A stretch of DNA of 64,000 bases from Enterobacteriaceae bacterium (GTDB lineage: Bacteria; Pseudomonadota; Gammaproteobacteria; Enterobacterales; Enterobacteriaceae): positions 1,116,001 to 1,180,000 of the forward strand of contig CABIZV010000001.1 in assembly GCA_902363335.1 (NCBI GenBank), written 5' to 3'. Positions 34,624 through 43,800 of this stretch are shown one piece after another; position 1 is the first letter of the stretch, and every line of letters starts with the position of its first letter. Made by a program: the position numbers and the translations under genes. The notes under the pieces are model-generated. The model did no database searches and was not told the origin of the DNA. It was given only the letters and a program-made list of their open reading frames with translations.

Positions 34624-35433
34624 ATGCGCTACAACATCAATGCCCGTTTTATTTATGACGCCTCCGATGGCACGCTGACGCTGCCGGATAGCAACGAACC
34701 GGACAGCCAGCTGTCGATCACTGCCAGCGCCCTGCTGTACTTTTTCCTGCGCAATACGGGCATCATAAGCCGGGAAGAAGTGTTAAAAAAAGTGTGGGAT
34801 GACAATGGATTAACGTCATCTAACAGCAATCTCAACCAGTACCTGAGCATGCTGCGTAAGACCTTCCGCCACTATGGTATCGACAATATTATCGTCACCG
34901 TGTCACGCGGCTATTTGCAGCTCAACCCGGATGTCAGTATTGAAGCGCTTGATGAGTTGCCCCCACCGCTGCCTGAATCGCCTGCCCCGGCGGATGTGGA
35001 AATCATTGCGGAGCCGTTGCCGGTTGAGGAGCAAAAACCGCTCCCGCGCACGGGGCATGCGCGCGGTACGTGCTGGTATATGGCTGGCGCCTGCCTGCTC
35101 ACCATCTCGCTGCTGCTGGTTATTTTCAGTTGGGTGGGGATCGGTGAATCACGTCCTATTACCCTGACCCTTATTAGCCACAGCCAGTGTGAGCTGCTGG
35201 CGAGCGACGAAATGCTGCGTTCCGTCAGTGCCGATGCTTACGGAAAAAATTTCGACGAGGTCCGCCAGCGCTTAAACGTTGCCTGTAAACCCGGGGAACG
35301 TTTCCTGTTCTTCTATGGCGATAGGCTCGAGACTAACGGGCTGGGCCGCGTGTTTCTCGCGCACTGCGCGATGCATGAAGACAATCCGTTTAGCTACTGC
35401 GATAACTACTTTTACTACTCCTGGAAGCCGTAA
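34624..35433 (+). CDS. MarT/CadC-like membrane-anchored regulator
   Basis: 269 residues. An N-terminal OmpR/ToxR-type winged helix (about 1-105; LSITASALLYFFLRNTG ... SNSNLNQYLSMLRKTFRHYGIDNIIVTVSRGYLQL), a proline-rich linker, one membrane segment at about 158-178, and a periplasmic domain with four cysteines. This is the ToxR/CadC/MarT layout: a regulator that senses outside and binds DNA inside. The stop overlaps the start of the next gene (TAATG). The pairing matches marT-fidL of Salmonella. Targets are unknown. Confidence 0.82.
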   Translation: MRYNINARFIYDASDGTLTLPDSNEPDSQLSITASALLYFFLRNTGIISREEVLKKVWDDNGLTSSNSNLNQYLSMLRKTFRHYGIDNIIVTVSRGYLQLNPDVSIEALDELPPPLPESPAPADVEIIAEPLPVEEQKPLPRTGHARGTCWYMAGACLLTISLLLVIFSWVGIGESRPITLTLISHSQCELLASDEMLRSVSADAYGKNFDEVRQRLNVACKPGERFLFFYGDRLETNGLGRVFLAHCAMHEDNPFSYCDNYFYYSWKP

Positions 35434-35951
35434 TGAGACTCGCACCGCGTCCGTTCTTTGCCCTTAGCGTTCTGGTGTTTATCGCCGCCGTCGGCTTCTG
35501 CGCCTGGCATCTTTTGCCGGCGGTCAATGACGGTGCCATGAGCTGCTCCACCAAAGGCATCATGCGTTTTGAAAATATGGACAAAGAGAACGTTAACGGC
35601 ACCATTCACTTTAACTTTGGCGCTCAGGGGAAGGGGTCGATGGTAGTTGAAGGTTATACCGATTCCGCCGCCGGGTGGTTGTATCTCCAGCGCTATGTCA
35701 AATTCACCTACAACAGCAAGCGCATTTCCGCTACTGAGCGCCATTACCGCATCAATAAATGGGAGTCCAGCGCCTCGTCTATTGATGAATCACCTAACGT
35801 GATTTTTGACTACTTTATGCGCGAGATGTCTGATAGCCACGACGGGTTGTTTTTAAACGCGCAGAAGCTTAATGACAAAGCGATTTTACTTAGTTCGATT
35901 AATTCACCGTTGTGGATTTGTACGCTGAAATCCGGTAGTAAGCTGGACTGA
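35433..35951 (+). CDS. FidL-like membrane protein
   Basis: 172 residues with an N-terminal membrane segment (FFALSVLVFIAAVGFCAW) and a periplasmic body with two cysteines (MSCSTKG, WICTLKSG). Layout and its coupling to the MarT-like gene identify it as FidL-like. ToxR-type regulators are often paired with such a small membrane partner (ToxS role); I infer it stabilises or modulates the regulator. Confidence 0.75.
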   Translation: MRLAPRPFFALSVLVFIAAVGFCAWHLLPAVNDGAMSCSTKGIMRFENMDKENVNGTIHFNFGAQGKGSMVVEGYTDSAAGWLYLQRYVKFTYNSKRISATERHYRINKWESSASSIDESPNVIFDYFMREMSDSHDGLFLNAQKLNDKAILLSSINSPLWICTLKSGSKLD

Positions 35952-36079
35952 TCTGCGACGTATCCTGATGTGACTACTTGCCGGTGCAAATCTCACGCTT
36001 GTCAGTTAGGGGGCTGGATCTTTGGGTTCATCTCCCTGTTGCGCTCCTTTTGAAGATTTAGCCATATAAAATGCGCGGG

Positions 36080-36295
36080 TGCTGGGAGCGCGCAAGGGGC
36101 GGCCAATCGCCGCCGCCCCCTGCACCCCCGGGCTCTGGCGGCAAAATCGCCGCTGCGCGGTTCCCTCAGCTTATCCCTTCCGGCTTCGGGTCGGGCGCGA
36201 GTTTACATCCCTGTAAACCGCGCCCTCAGCCCACATCCCTGTGGGCTGCCCCGGCCTACAGGGAACGCTTCGGCGATTTAGACGCCACCTGAATC
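36080..36295. repeat. Highly structured GC-rich element
   Basis: GC-rich stretch in otherwise AT-rich DNA. Hairpins: GGGGCGGC/GCCGCCCC (36096-36119); GGGCGC-GA-GTTTAC ATCCCT GTAAAC-C-GCGCCC (36193-36225); CAGCCC ACATCCCTGT GGGCTG (36227-36248). The last two share the ATCCCT loop. An outer stem closes them: AAATCGCCG (36144-36152) and GTTCCCT (36160-36166) pair with AGGGAAC (36260-36266) and CGGCGATTT (36271-36279). This looks like a dispersed enterobacterial repeat or a structured RNA; I saw no second copy in this window. No gene is supported in 35952-36771. Confidence 0.6.
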
Positions 36296-36771
36296 CGTGC
36301 GGTTTTTAAGTTAAAAGCTAAAACTAATCGTTCTTAAATCGGCAAGCCGGTGGATGCAAGGTGAACTTAATCCCACGCCTAGTTGACAACCATTACGTCG
36401 AAAAAACCGCATTTTTTGTATTTAGCCTTCACGGCAAAACATGCGCCCGCCCACAGTTAGCGCCGCCCTCTGTTACCCGCATTTTTTAATTATTTAGCAA
36501 TTTAGCAACATTTTCTGGTGGCTCGTTAAGTGCCAGAGAAATCGCCTTATTGTTCCTGAAATCTGCTGCGCCTCTTCAGCATAAAGAGATAAATAGAAGG
36601 CTAAATAAGGCTAATTAGCAGTATAAAAATCTAATTATTTATTACCCGCGGATTTAAATTCCACTCAATTTGCCACGCCCTATAGTGACCTTCGAACGCC
36701 GCTGCCGTGGGTTAACGCCGTGACACGGACGGTTTTCCTGAAATCACACAACCTGTCCAGAGGAATAAACC
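36296..36771 (+). promoter_or_regulatory. Upstream region of the choline microcompartment operon
   Basis: About 475 AT-rich bases before the first shell gene, containing the promoter of the plus-strand operon. Repeated motifs TTTAGCAA (about 36495-36510) and AGGCTAA (about 36598-36616) are seen. No regulator gene sits beside the cluster and I cannot call an FNR or CRP site by eye. Start codon of the first gene is preceded by AGAGGAATAAACC. Confidence 0.45.
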
Positions 36772-37050
36772 ATGGGTGATGCATTAGGGCTTATCGAAAC
36801 CAAAGGTCTGGTGGCCTGTATTGAAGCTGCGGATGCGATGTGCAAATCCGCCAACGTCGAGCTGATTAGCTACGAGAACATCGGCTCTGGCCTCGTCACC
36901 GTGATGGTGAAAGGCGACGTTGGCGCGGTGAAAGCGGCGGTCGATTCCGGCGTGGAATCTGCACAACGCATCGGGGAAGTGGTGACGTCGCTGGTGATTG
37001 CGCGTCCGCATAACGACATCAACAAAATCGTCATTAAACACAAGGCGTAA
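36772..37050 (+). CDS. cmcA: Microcompartment hexamer shell protein 1 (BMC-H, PduA-like)
   Basis: 92-residue single BMC domain protein that forms hexamers tiling the facets of the choline-utilisation microcompartment. Family marks are ALGLIETKGLVACIEAADAM, the GSGLVTVMVKGDVGAVKAAVDSG core and VIARPHNDI near the C-terminus. First gene of the plus-strand cluster, closely followed by two near-copies. Name follows the GRM2 convention as I remember it. Confidence 0.93.
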   Translation: MGDALGLIETKGLVACIEAADAMCKSANVELISYENIGSGLVTVMVKGDVGAVKAAVDSGVESAQRIGEVVTSLVIARPHNDINKIVIKHKA

Positions 37051-37067
37051 CCGCCAGGAGAACGCAA

Positions 37068-37352
37068 ATGGGTGATGCATTAGGTCTGATTGAAACCAAA
37101 GGTCTGGTGGCTTGTATCGAAGCGGCAGATGCGATGTGTAAAGCCGCCAACGTCGAACTGATTGGCTATGAAAACGTCGGTTCTGGTCTCGTTACCGCCA
37201 TGGTGAAAGGCGATGTCGGCGCGGTGAAAGCGGCGGTCGATTCCGGCGTGGAATCCGCACAACGCATTGGTGAAGTGGTGACGTCGCTGGTGATTGCGCG
37301 TCCGCACAACGACATCAGCAAGATTATCTCGCACTACAAAATTATCGAGTAA
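37068..37352 (+). CDS. cmcB: Microcompartment hexamer shell protein 2 (BMC-H)
   Basis: 94 residues. Over the first 86 residues it differs from the preceding shell protein at only about five positions (such as S26A, S33G, I37V, V44A), but its tail is different (KIISHYKIIE). Start preceded by CAGGAGAAC, 17 bp after the previous stop. Builds mixed facets with the other two. Confidence 0.93.
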   Translation: MGDALGLIETKGLVACIEAADAMCKAANVELIGYENVGSGLVTAMVKGDVGAVKAAVDSGVESAQRIGEVVTSLVIARPHNDISKIISHYKIIE

Positions 37353-37363
37353 CCGGAGAGAAC

Positions 37364-37645
37364 ATGATGAAAGAAGCGCTTGGTCTGATTGAAACCAAAG
37401 GTCTGGTGGCCTGTATCGAAGCGGCAGATGCAATGTGTAAAGCCGCCAACGTCGAGCTGATTGGCTATGAAAACGTCGGTTCTGGTCTCGTTACCGCCAT
37501 GGTGAAAGGCGATGTCGGCGCGGTGAATGCGGCGGTGGACTCCGGCGTCGAAGCGGCAAAACGCATCGGTGAAGTGGTGACCTCTCGCGTGATTGCGCGC
37601 CCGCACAATGACATCGAAAAAATCGCGTCGCAGCACAAAGCATGA
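37364..37645 (+). CDS. cmcC: Microcompartment hexamer shell protein 3 (BMC-H)
   Basis: 93 residues, again nearly identical to the second shell protein up to about residue 80, with changes K56N, SAQ to AAK near 65 and the tail EKIASQHKA. Two adjacent ATG codons (37364 and 37367); GGAGAG spacing suits the second slightly better. Completes a three-gene tandem of shell paralogs. Confidence 0.93.
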   Translation: MMKEALGLIETKGLVACIEAADAMCKAANVELIGYENVGSGLVTAMVKGDVGAVNAAVDSGVEAAKRIGEVVTSRVIARPHNDIEKIASQHKA

Positions 37646-37697
37646 CTGACCGGGTACGCCCCGTCTGCACTCTTTTAGTCTGATGAAGGATAGACTC

Positions 37698-39278
37698 ATG
37701 ATTGAACTGGATACCGATTTGCTCTCCCGCCAGAACGCGAGAGAACGGGTGCGCAACGCCAAAAAGGCGCAGGCAATTTTCGCCACCTTCTCACAACAGC
37801 AAATCGACGCCATCGTGAAGAACGTGGCCCAGGAAGCGGCGCACCACGCCGAATCGCTGGCGAAAATGGCCGCAGAAGAAACCGGCTTTGGCAACTGGCA
37901 GGATAAAGTCCTGAAGAACCGTTTTGCCTCGCTGCGCGTTTACGACGCCATCAAAGATATGAAGACCGTCGGCATCATTCATGACGATCAAGAGAAAAAA
38001 GTGATGGACGTGGGCGTACCGCTGGGCGTGATCTGTGCGCTGGTGCCGTCAACCAACCCAACCTCAACCGTTATCTACAAAACGCTGATTGCACTTAAAG
38101 CTGGTAACGCCATTATCTTCTCGCCGCATCCTGGCGCGCGTCAGTGTAGCTGGAAAGCGATTGAGATTGTCAAACGTGCCGCCGAAGCGGCGGGTGCCCC
38201 GGCAGGGATTGTCGATGGTATTACCGAACTGACGCTTGAAGCCACCTCAGAACTGATGCACAGCAAAGACGTGTCGCTGATTCTGGCGACCGGCGGTGAA
38301 GGCATGGTACGCGCGGCCTACGCGTCCGGCACGCCAACCATCAGCGGTGGCCCGGGCAACGGCCCGGCGTTTATCGAACGTAGCGCCGATATTCACCACG
38401 CGGTGAAAGATATCATCACCAGCAAAACCTTCGATAACGGCGTGATCTGCGCCTCCGAGCAGTCGATCATCGTCGAACGCTGCATTTACGATGAAGTCCA
38501 TCGCGAACTGGAAGCTCAGGGCGCGTACTTTATGAACGAAAGCGAAGCGGCGAAAATGGCGGCCCTGCTGCTGCGGCCAAACGGCGCGATCAACCCGAAA
38601 ACGGTCGGCAAAACCGCGCTGTATCTGAGCCAGATGGCCGGATTCTGCGTTCCCGCCAGCACCCGCGTGCTGATTGCCGAACAGACCACCGTGGCGCATT
38701 CCAACCCCTACTCCCGCGAGAAGCTGTGCCCAGTGCTCGGCCTGTATGTGGAAGAGGACTGGAAAGCCGCCTGCCACCGCGTAATGGAGCTTCTGACCAA
38801 CGAAGGTCTTGGCCATACGCTGGTGATCCACACCCGCAACCAGGACGTTATCCGCCTGTTCTGTCTGGAAAAACCGGTTAACCGCATTCTCATCAATACG
38901 CCAGCGGCGCTCGGCGGCATTGGTGCCACCACCAATATCACCCCTGCCCTGACGCTCGGTTGCGGCGCGGTAGGCGGCGGTTCCAGCTCAGATAACGTCG
39001 GGCCGATGAACCTGCTCAACATCCGCAAAGTGGGCTACGGCGTGCGCTCTATTGACGAACTGCGAGCACCGGGCAGCCGCGCAGAGCCTCAGCCATGCAT
39101 CACTACGCCTGCCGCCTCTGCGCATCGCAGCATTCTTGATGATGCCCGTTTCACCTCTGCGGCCCCTGCAACGCATGGCGATGACCGCTTTGCGGCAAGC
39201 GCCAGCGTAGAGGATGAAATCAGCGAGCAGAACGTGGAGCGCGTCATCCGCCAGGTGCTGGAACGCCTTGGTAAGTAA
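37698..39278 (+). CDS. cutF: CoA-acylating acetaldehyde dehydrogenase (microcompartment)
   Basis: Oxidises acetaldehyde from choline cleavage to acetyl-CoA with NAD+ and CoA inside the shell. 526 residues from the ATG at 37698 (AAGGA 8 nt upstream; the frame start at 37683 lies in the ribosome site). EutE/PduP-type ALDH with catalytic Cys251 in FDNGVICASEQS. A linker after about 460 is followed by a C-terminal amphipathic helix, EQNVERVIRQVLERLGK, the place and pattern of an encapsulation peptide. Confidence 0.92.
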   Translation: MIELDTDLLSRQNARERVRNAKKAQAIFATFSQQQIDAIVKNVAQEAAHHAESLAKMAAEETGFGNWQDKVLKNRFASLRVYDAIKDMKTVGIIHDDQEKKVMDVGVPLGVICALVPSTNPTSTVIYKTLIALKAGNAIIFSPHPGARQCSWKAIEIVKRAAEAAGAPAGIVDGITELTLEATSELMHSKDVSLILATGGEGMVRAAYASGTPTISGGPGNGPAFIERSADIHHAVKDIITSKTFDNGVICASEQSIIVERCIYDEVHRELEAQGAYFMNESEAAKMAALLLRPNGAINPKTVGKTALYLSQMAGFCVPASTRVLIAEQTTVAHSNPYSREKLCPVLGLYVEEDWKAACHRVMELLTNEGLGHTLVIHTRNQDVIRLFCLEKPVNRILINTPAALGGIGATTNITPALTLGCGAVGGGSSSDNVGPMNLLNIRKVGYGVRSIDELRAPGSRAEPQPCITTPAASAHRSILDDARFTSAAPATHGDDRFAASASVEDEISEQNVERVIRQVLERLGK

Positions 39279-39303
39279 CACACTGATATAAGGCGATAAA
39301 ACA

Positions 39304-39561
39304 ATGATTCTCGCAAAGGTAGTCGGACATGTCGTCGCCACGCAAAAGTGCGATGAGCTACGCGGAAGCAACCTGCTGCTTATCAGCAAATTAGATGACT
39401 CGCAGCAGCCGATGCCAAACCAGACCTGGGTCGCCGTCGATAGCGTGGGCGCAGGCATGCATGACATCGTGCTGGCAGAAGAGTATCTGGCGCTCAACAA
39501 AGATCGTTATAAGGCGATGTCGGTGGTTGCCATTGTCGAGAACGTGTTTCGGGACGCTTAG
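39304..39561 (+). CDS. cmcD: Microcompartment vertex protein (BMC-P, EutN/CcmL)
   Basis: 85-residue pentamer protein that caps the vertices of the icosahedral shell. MILAKVVGHVVATQKCDELRG and the VAVDSVGAGMHDIVLA segment are typical of EutN/CcmL. It lies 25 bp after the dehydrogenase gene. Confidence 0.93.
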   Translation: MILAKVVGHVVATQKCDELRGSNLLLISKLDDSQQPMPNQTWVAVDSVGAGMHDIVLAEEYLALNKDRYKAMSVVAIVENVFRDA

Positions 39562-39575
39562 GAGTGAATAACCCA

Positions 39576-40718
39576 ATGAGTGAATTTTTACTGAAACCGC
39601 GGATCCGCTTTGGACAGGACGCCCTGTCGACGCTTGCCGAAGTCCCCGCCCACAACGTACTGCTGGTGACCGACCAGGCGATGGTCAAGTTTGGCCTCGC
39701 CGCCCGCGTTACGCAGATCCTGCGCCAGCGCGGTATCACTTTCCAGGTCTGGGACGATGTGGTCGCTGACCCGGATATCGCCACCGTGGTGCGCGGTATG
39801 AAGCGGATGGATAACAGCTACCCGGATCTGGTGATAGCACTCGGCGGCGGTTCGGTGATTGATGCCGCCAAAGCGGTTATTTTCGCCCTGGCGCAAACCC
39901 GTCCGGACGATAGCCGCGAGCCGCCGTGCTTTGTGGCTATTCCCACCACCAGCGGCACCGGTTCCGAAGTTACCAGCTTTTCCGTGGTGAAAGCCCACTC
40001 TGAAAAACTGGTGCTGGTTGACCCATCGCTGCTGCCGGATATCGCCATTCTTGATCCCACGCTTGTGGCCTCGGTGCCACCGGCTATTACCGCCGATACC
40101 GGAATGGACGTGCTGTGTCACGCGCTGGAAGCCTATGTTTCCCGTGCGGCCAGTGACTTTTCCGATGCGCTCGCGGAGAAAGTCGTACAGCAGGTATTTC
40201 GCTATCTGCCGACCTGCTGGCGCGATGGCAAGGATCTCGTGGCACGCGAAAAAATGCACAACGCCTCCTGTATGGCGGGCATGGCCTTCACTAACGCTTC
40301 GCTGGGTATTACCCACAGCCTGGCCCATGCGTTAGGCGGCGTGTTCCGCGTCCCGCACGGTCGCGCTAACGCGTTGTTGATGGCGCAAGTGGTGGCGTGG
40401 AATGCAGATTTCCACGGCCAGTGCGATACCGATGCCGCCCGCAAATACGCCCGATTGGCCCATCTGCTGGACTTACCGGCGCAGACCCCCCGTGAAGGTG
40501 TCGCCAGCCTGCTGGTCGCCATTGCGGCCTTAAAAGATGAAATGCAGATGCCTGCGGGAATAAAAGACACCGGCGTAGAAACCGCCGATTTTGACGACCG
40601 ATTGGCAGACATGGTGAGTCAGGCGCTGCGCGACAGCTGTACGCCGACAAACCCACGCACGCCGGACGCTCAAGCACTCACCGAACTCTATCGCCGGGCA
40701 TGGACCGGTAACAGATAA
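39576..40718 (+). CDS. cutO: Iron-containing alcohol dehydrogenase (microcompartment)
   Basis: Reduces acetaldehyde to ethanol and so recycles NADH to NAD+ within the compartment. About 380 residues; Fe-ADH family with dinucleotide-binding GGGSVIDAAKA, and metal-binding histidines in the C-terminal half (HALEAY, HSLAHALGG, HGRANALL). Closest in role to PduQ/EutG. The ATG at 39576 follows TTAGGAG; a GTG at 39564 would sit in the ribosome site. Confidence 0.92.
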   Translation: MSEFLLKPRIRFGQDALSTLAEVPAHNVLLVTDQAMVKFGLAARVTQILRQRGITFQVWDDVVADPDIATVVRGMKRMDNSYPDLVIALGGGSVIDAAKAVIFALAQTRPDDSREPPCFVAIPTTSGTGSEVTSFSVVKAHSEKLVLVDPSLLPDIAILDPTLVASVPPAITADTGMDVLCHALEAYVSRAASDFSDALAEKVVQQVFRYLPTCWRDGKDLVAREKMHNASCMAGMAFTNASLGITHSLAHALGGVFRVPHGRANALLMAQVVAWNADFHGQCDTDAARKYARLAHLLDLPAQTPREGVASLLVAIAALKDEMQMPAGIKDTGVETADFDDRLADMVSQALRDSCTPTNPRTPDAQALTELYRRAWTGNR

Positions 40719-40740
40719 CCGATTGAGCATCAGGCTATTT

Positions 40741-40773
40741 GTAGGCCGGGTCAGGCGTTAGCCGCCAACCGGC
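40741..40773. repeat. REP unit inside the cut cluster
   Basis: Single GTAGGCCGGGTCAGGCGTTAG ... GCCAACCGGC palindrome in the 126-bp gap between the alcohol dehydrogenase and lyase genes. It may trim or stabilise the message at this point. Confidence 0.8.
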
Positions 40774-40844
40774 AGGAATACGGACACTGTATCCACAGCC
40801 GGGTTGTCATCAACCGCGGAAAAAGAACATCTGGAGAATACTAC

Positions 40845-43800
40845 ATGGCACACTACAGCTTAACGCCGCGCGTCAAAGTGTTGGCAGAACGTTTACTCTC
40901 ACAAAAAAGCACTCTGTGCACCGAACATGCCACCACGTTGAACGCCCTTGATAGCGATATCGCGGGGGTTCCTGCCGCCGTCAAACCGGCGCGCCGCTTC
41001 TATGAACTGATGCGCCAGCTGCCGCTCAACATCAGCGCCGACGAGCTGATTGTCGGCAACCAGACCCGCAAGCCGCACGGCGCAATTTTCCACGACGAAA
41101 GCGCCGCCCGTCGCCCTTCCGCGTTCCAGTTTCTCAACCTGAACAGCGACCTCGACTCGCCGGATTACAAGCTGGTGGTCGAAAAAGGCGTGTTGGCGAT
41201 TAAACATCAGCTGGAAGAGAAAACTCGCGCACTAGGCAGCGCCGTCAGCCGCAGCGGTATGGACGAAGTCAACGGCTGCCGCGCGGCCATCTACGCCTGC
41301 GATGCCCTGATGGCGCTGGCGCAAAATCTGGCTAACAGCGCGGAAACCCTGGCCGCCGCGGAAACCAACGCTTACCGCAAAGCGGAACTGTTGGACAGCG
41401 CCGCCATTCTGCACCACGTTCCGGCGCATCCGGCGCGCAGCTTTAAAGAAGCCTGCCAGGCGTTCTACCTGTTCCAGCTGGCGCTTCAGCTGGACAACGG
41501 CAGCTACGCCGTCAACCCGGAAGGGGCGGACAAAGCCCTGCTGCCTTACTACCAGCACGATATCAACAACGGCGCATTGTCGCAGCAGCAGGCGTATGAA
41601 ATCGTCGAATCGCTGTGGTTCAAACTGGCGGAGCTAAGCGAAGTGCGCGCCGCCTGCGCTATCGACGGCTATCCGATGTTTGACGCCATGCTGCACGGCG
41701 CAAGCCTTGAAAATGCGCGCATTAACGACCTCTCCGACATGTTCCTTAGCGCTCAGCAAAACCTCAGCGCCCTACATCTGCCGGTACGTCTGTTCAGCGG
41801 CGAGCAGAAAGTCTCGAGCACCCCGTTTGCCGCCACCAGCGAAACGTCAACGGTTGAAGGTTTAACCCCGCGTATGCAGCGCCTGCGCAACCACTACCTG
41901 ACCGTGCGCCCGAGCGTCTCTATCTACCGCGCGCTAGCCTTTACCGAAGTGGTGAAAGCCAATCCGGGGATGCCGACCATTCTGCTGCGCGCCAAAGCCT
42001 TCCGCCACGCCTGCGAAACCGCACCGATTCTGATTCAGGACGATGAGCTGATCGTCGGCCATCCGTGCGGCAAGCCGCGTGCGGGCGCGTTCTCGCCGGA
42101 TATCGCCTGGCGCTGGGTCCGCGACGAACTGGACACCATGAGCACCCGTCCACAGGATCCGTTTGAGATCAGCGAAGAAGATAAGAAAACCATCCGCGAA
42201 GAGATCGTGCCGTTCTGGGAAGGTCGTTCGCTGGATGAGATCTGTGAAGCCCAGTACCGTGAAGCGGGCGTGTGGGCATTTAGCGGCGAGACCTTCGTCA
42301 GCGACCTCTCCTATCACCAGATTAACGGCGGCGGCGACACCTGCCCGGGCTACGACGTGCTGCTGTTCACCAAAGGGATGAACGGCATTAAGGCCGACGC
42401 CGAGGCGCATCTCGCCAGCCTGAGCATGGAAAAACCGGAAGATATCGACCGTATCTACTACTACAAGGCGGCGATTGAAACCTGCGAAGGGGTCATTAAC
42501 TACTCGCACCGCATCGCCGCGCGCGCCCGTGAACTGGCAGCCCTTGAGCAGAACGCCCAGCGTCGCGCCGAGCTGCTGACCATCGCCGAAGTGAACCAGA
42601 ACGTCCCAGCTAATCCGCCGAAAACCCTGCAGGAAGCGCTGCAAAGTATCTGGACCGTCGAATCGCTGTTTGAAATCGAAGAGAACCAGACCGGCCTGTC
42701 GCTGGGACGCGTGGACCAGTATTGCTATCCGATGTTTGAAGCCGATATCCGCGAAGGCCGCCTGACGCAGGAAACCGCGCTGGAGCTGATGCAGGCGTTT
42801 ATCATCAAGTGTGCCGAGCTGATGTGGATGTCGAGCGAGCTGGGGGCGAAATATTTCGCGGGTTATCAGCCCTTTATCAACCTGACCGTTGGCGGTCAGA
42901 AACGTTCCGGCGGCGATGCCTGTAACGACCTCACCTATCTGATCATGGACGCCGTGCGCTTTGTGAAGGTTTACCAGCCGTCGCTGGCCTGCCGTATTCA
43001 CAACCAGTCGCCGCAGAAGTATATGGAAAAAATCGTCGACGTGGTGAAAGCGGGCATGGGCTTCCCGGCCTGTCACTTCGATGACTCGCATATCAAGATG
43101 ATGCTGCGCAAAGGCTTTGATTTCGAAGACGCGCGCGATTACTGCCTGATGGGCTGCGTCGAGCCGCAGAAATCCGGCCGCATCTATCAGTGGACCTCCA
43201 CCGGTTATACCCAGTGGCCGATTGCCATCGAGTTCGTCTTAAACCGTGGTCGCATGGTGCTGTTCGATAGCTATCAGGGGCTGGATACCGGCGACCTGCG
43301 CGACCTGCACACCTTCGAAGCATTCGACGCGGCGGTGAAACAGCAGATTGCCCATATCGTACGCCTGTCGGCTATCGGTACGGTTATCAGCCAGCGCGTG
43401 CATCGCGACGTGGCACCGAAACCGCTGATGTCGCTGCTGGTGGAAGGCTGCATGGAGCAAGGTAAAGACGTCGCCGCCGGTGGCGCGATGGTCAACCACG
43501 GGCCGGGGCTGATTTTCTCTGGTCTTGCAACCTACGTCGACTCGATGGCGGCGATTCGCAAGCTGGTATTCGAAGATAAGAAATACACCCTTGAGCAGAT
43601 GCGCGACGCGATGCTGGCGAACTTCGAAGGCTTTGAAGGCCTGCGCCGCGACTGCCTCAACGCGCCGAAGTACGGTAACGATGATAACTACGTTGACCAG
43701 TACGCGCTGGATATCACCGAGTGGACCGAGCGCGAGTGCCGTAAGTACAAAATGCTCTACTCGACGCTGAGCCACGGCACCTTGTCTATCTCCAACAACA

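Noticed and set aside
41934..43091. 385-codon minus-strand frame inside cutC
   Set aside because: Antisense shadow of cutC, whose catalytic residues are all in the plus-strand frame.
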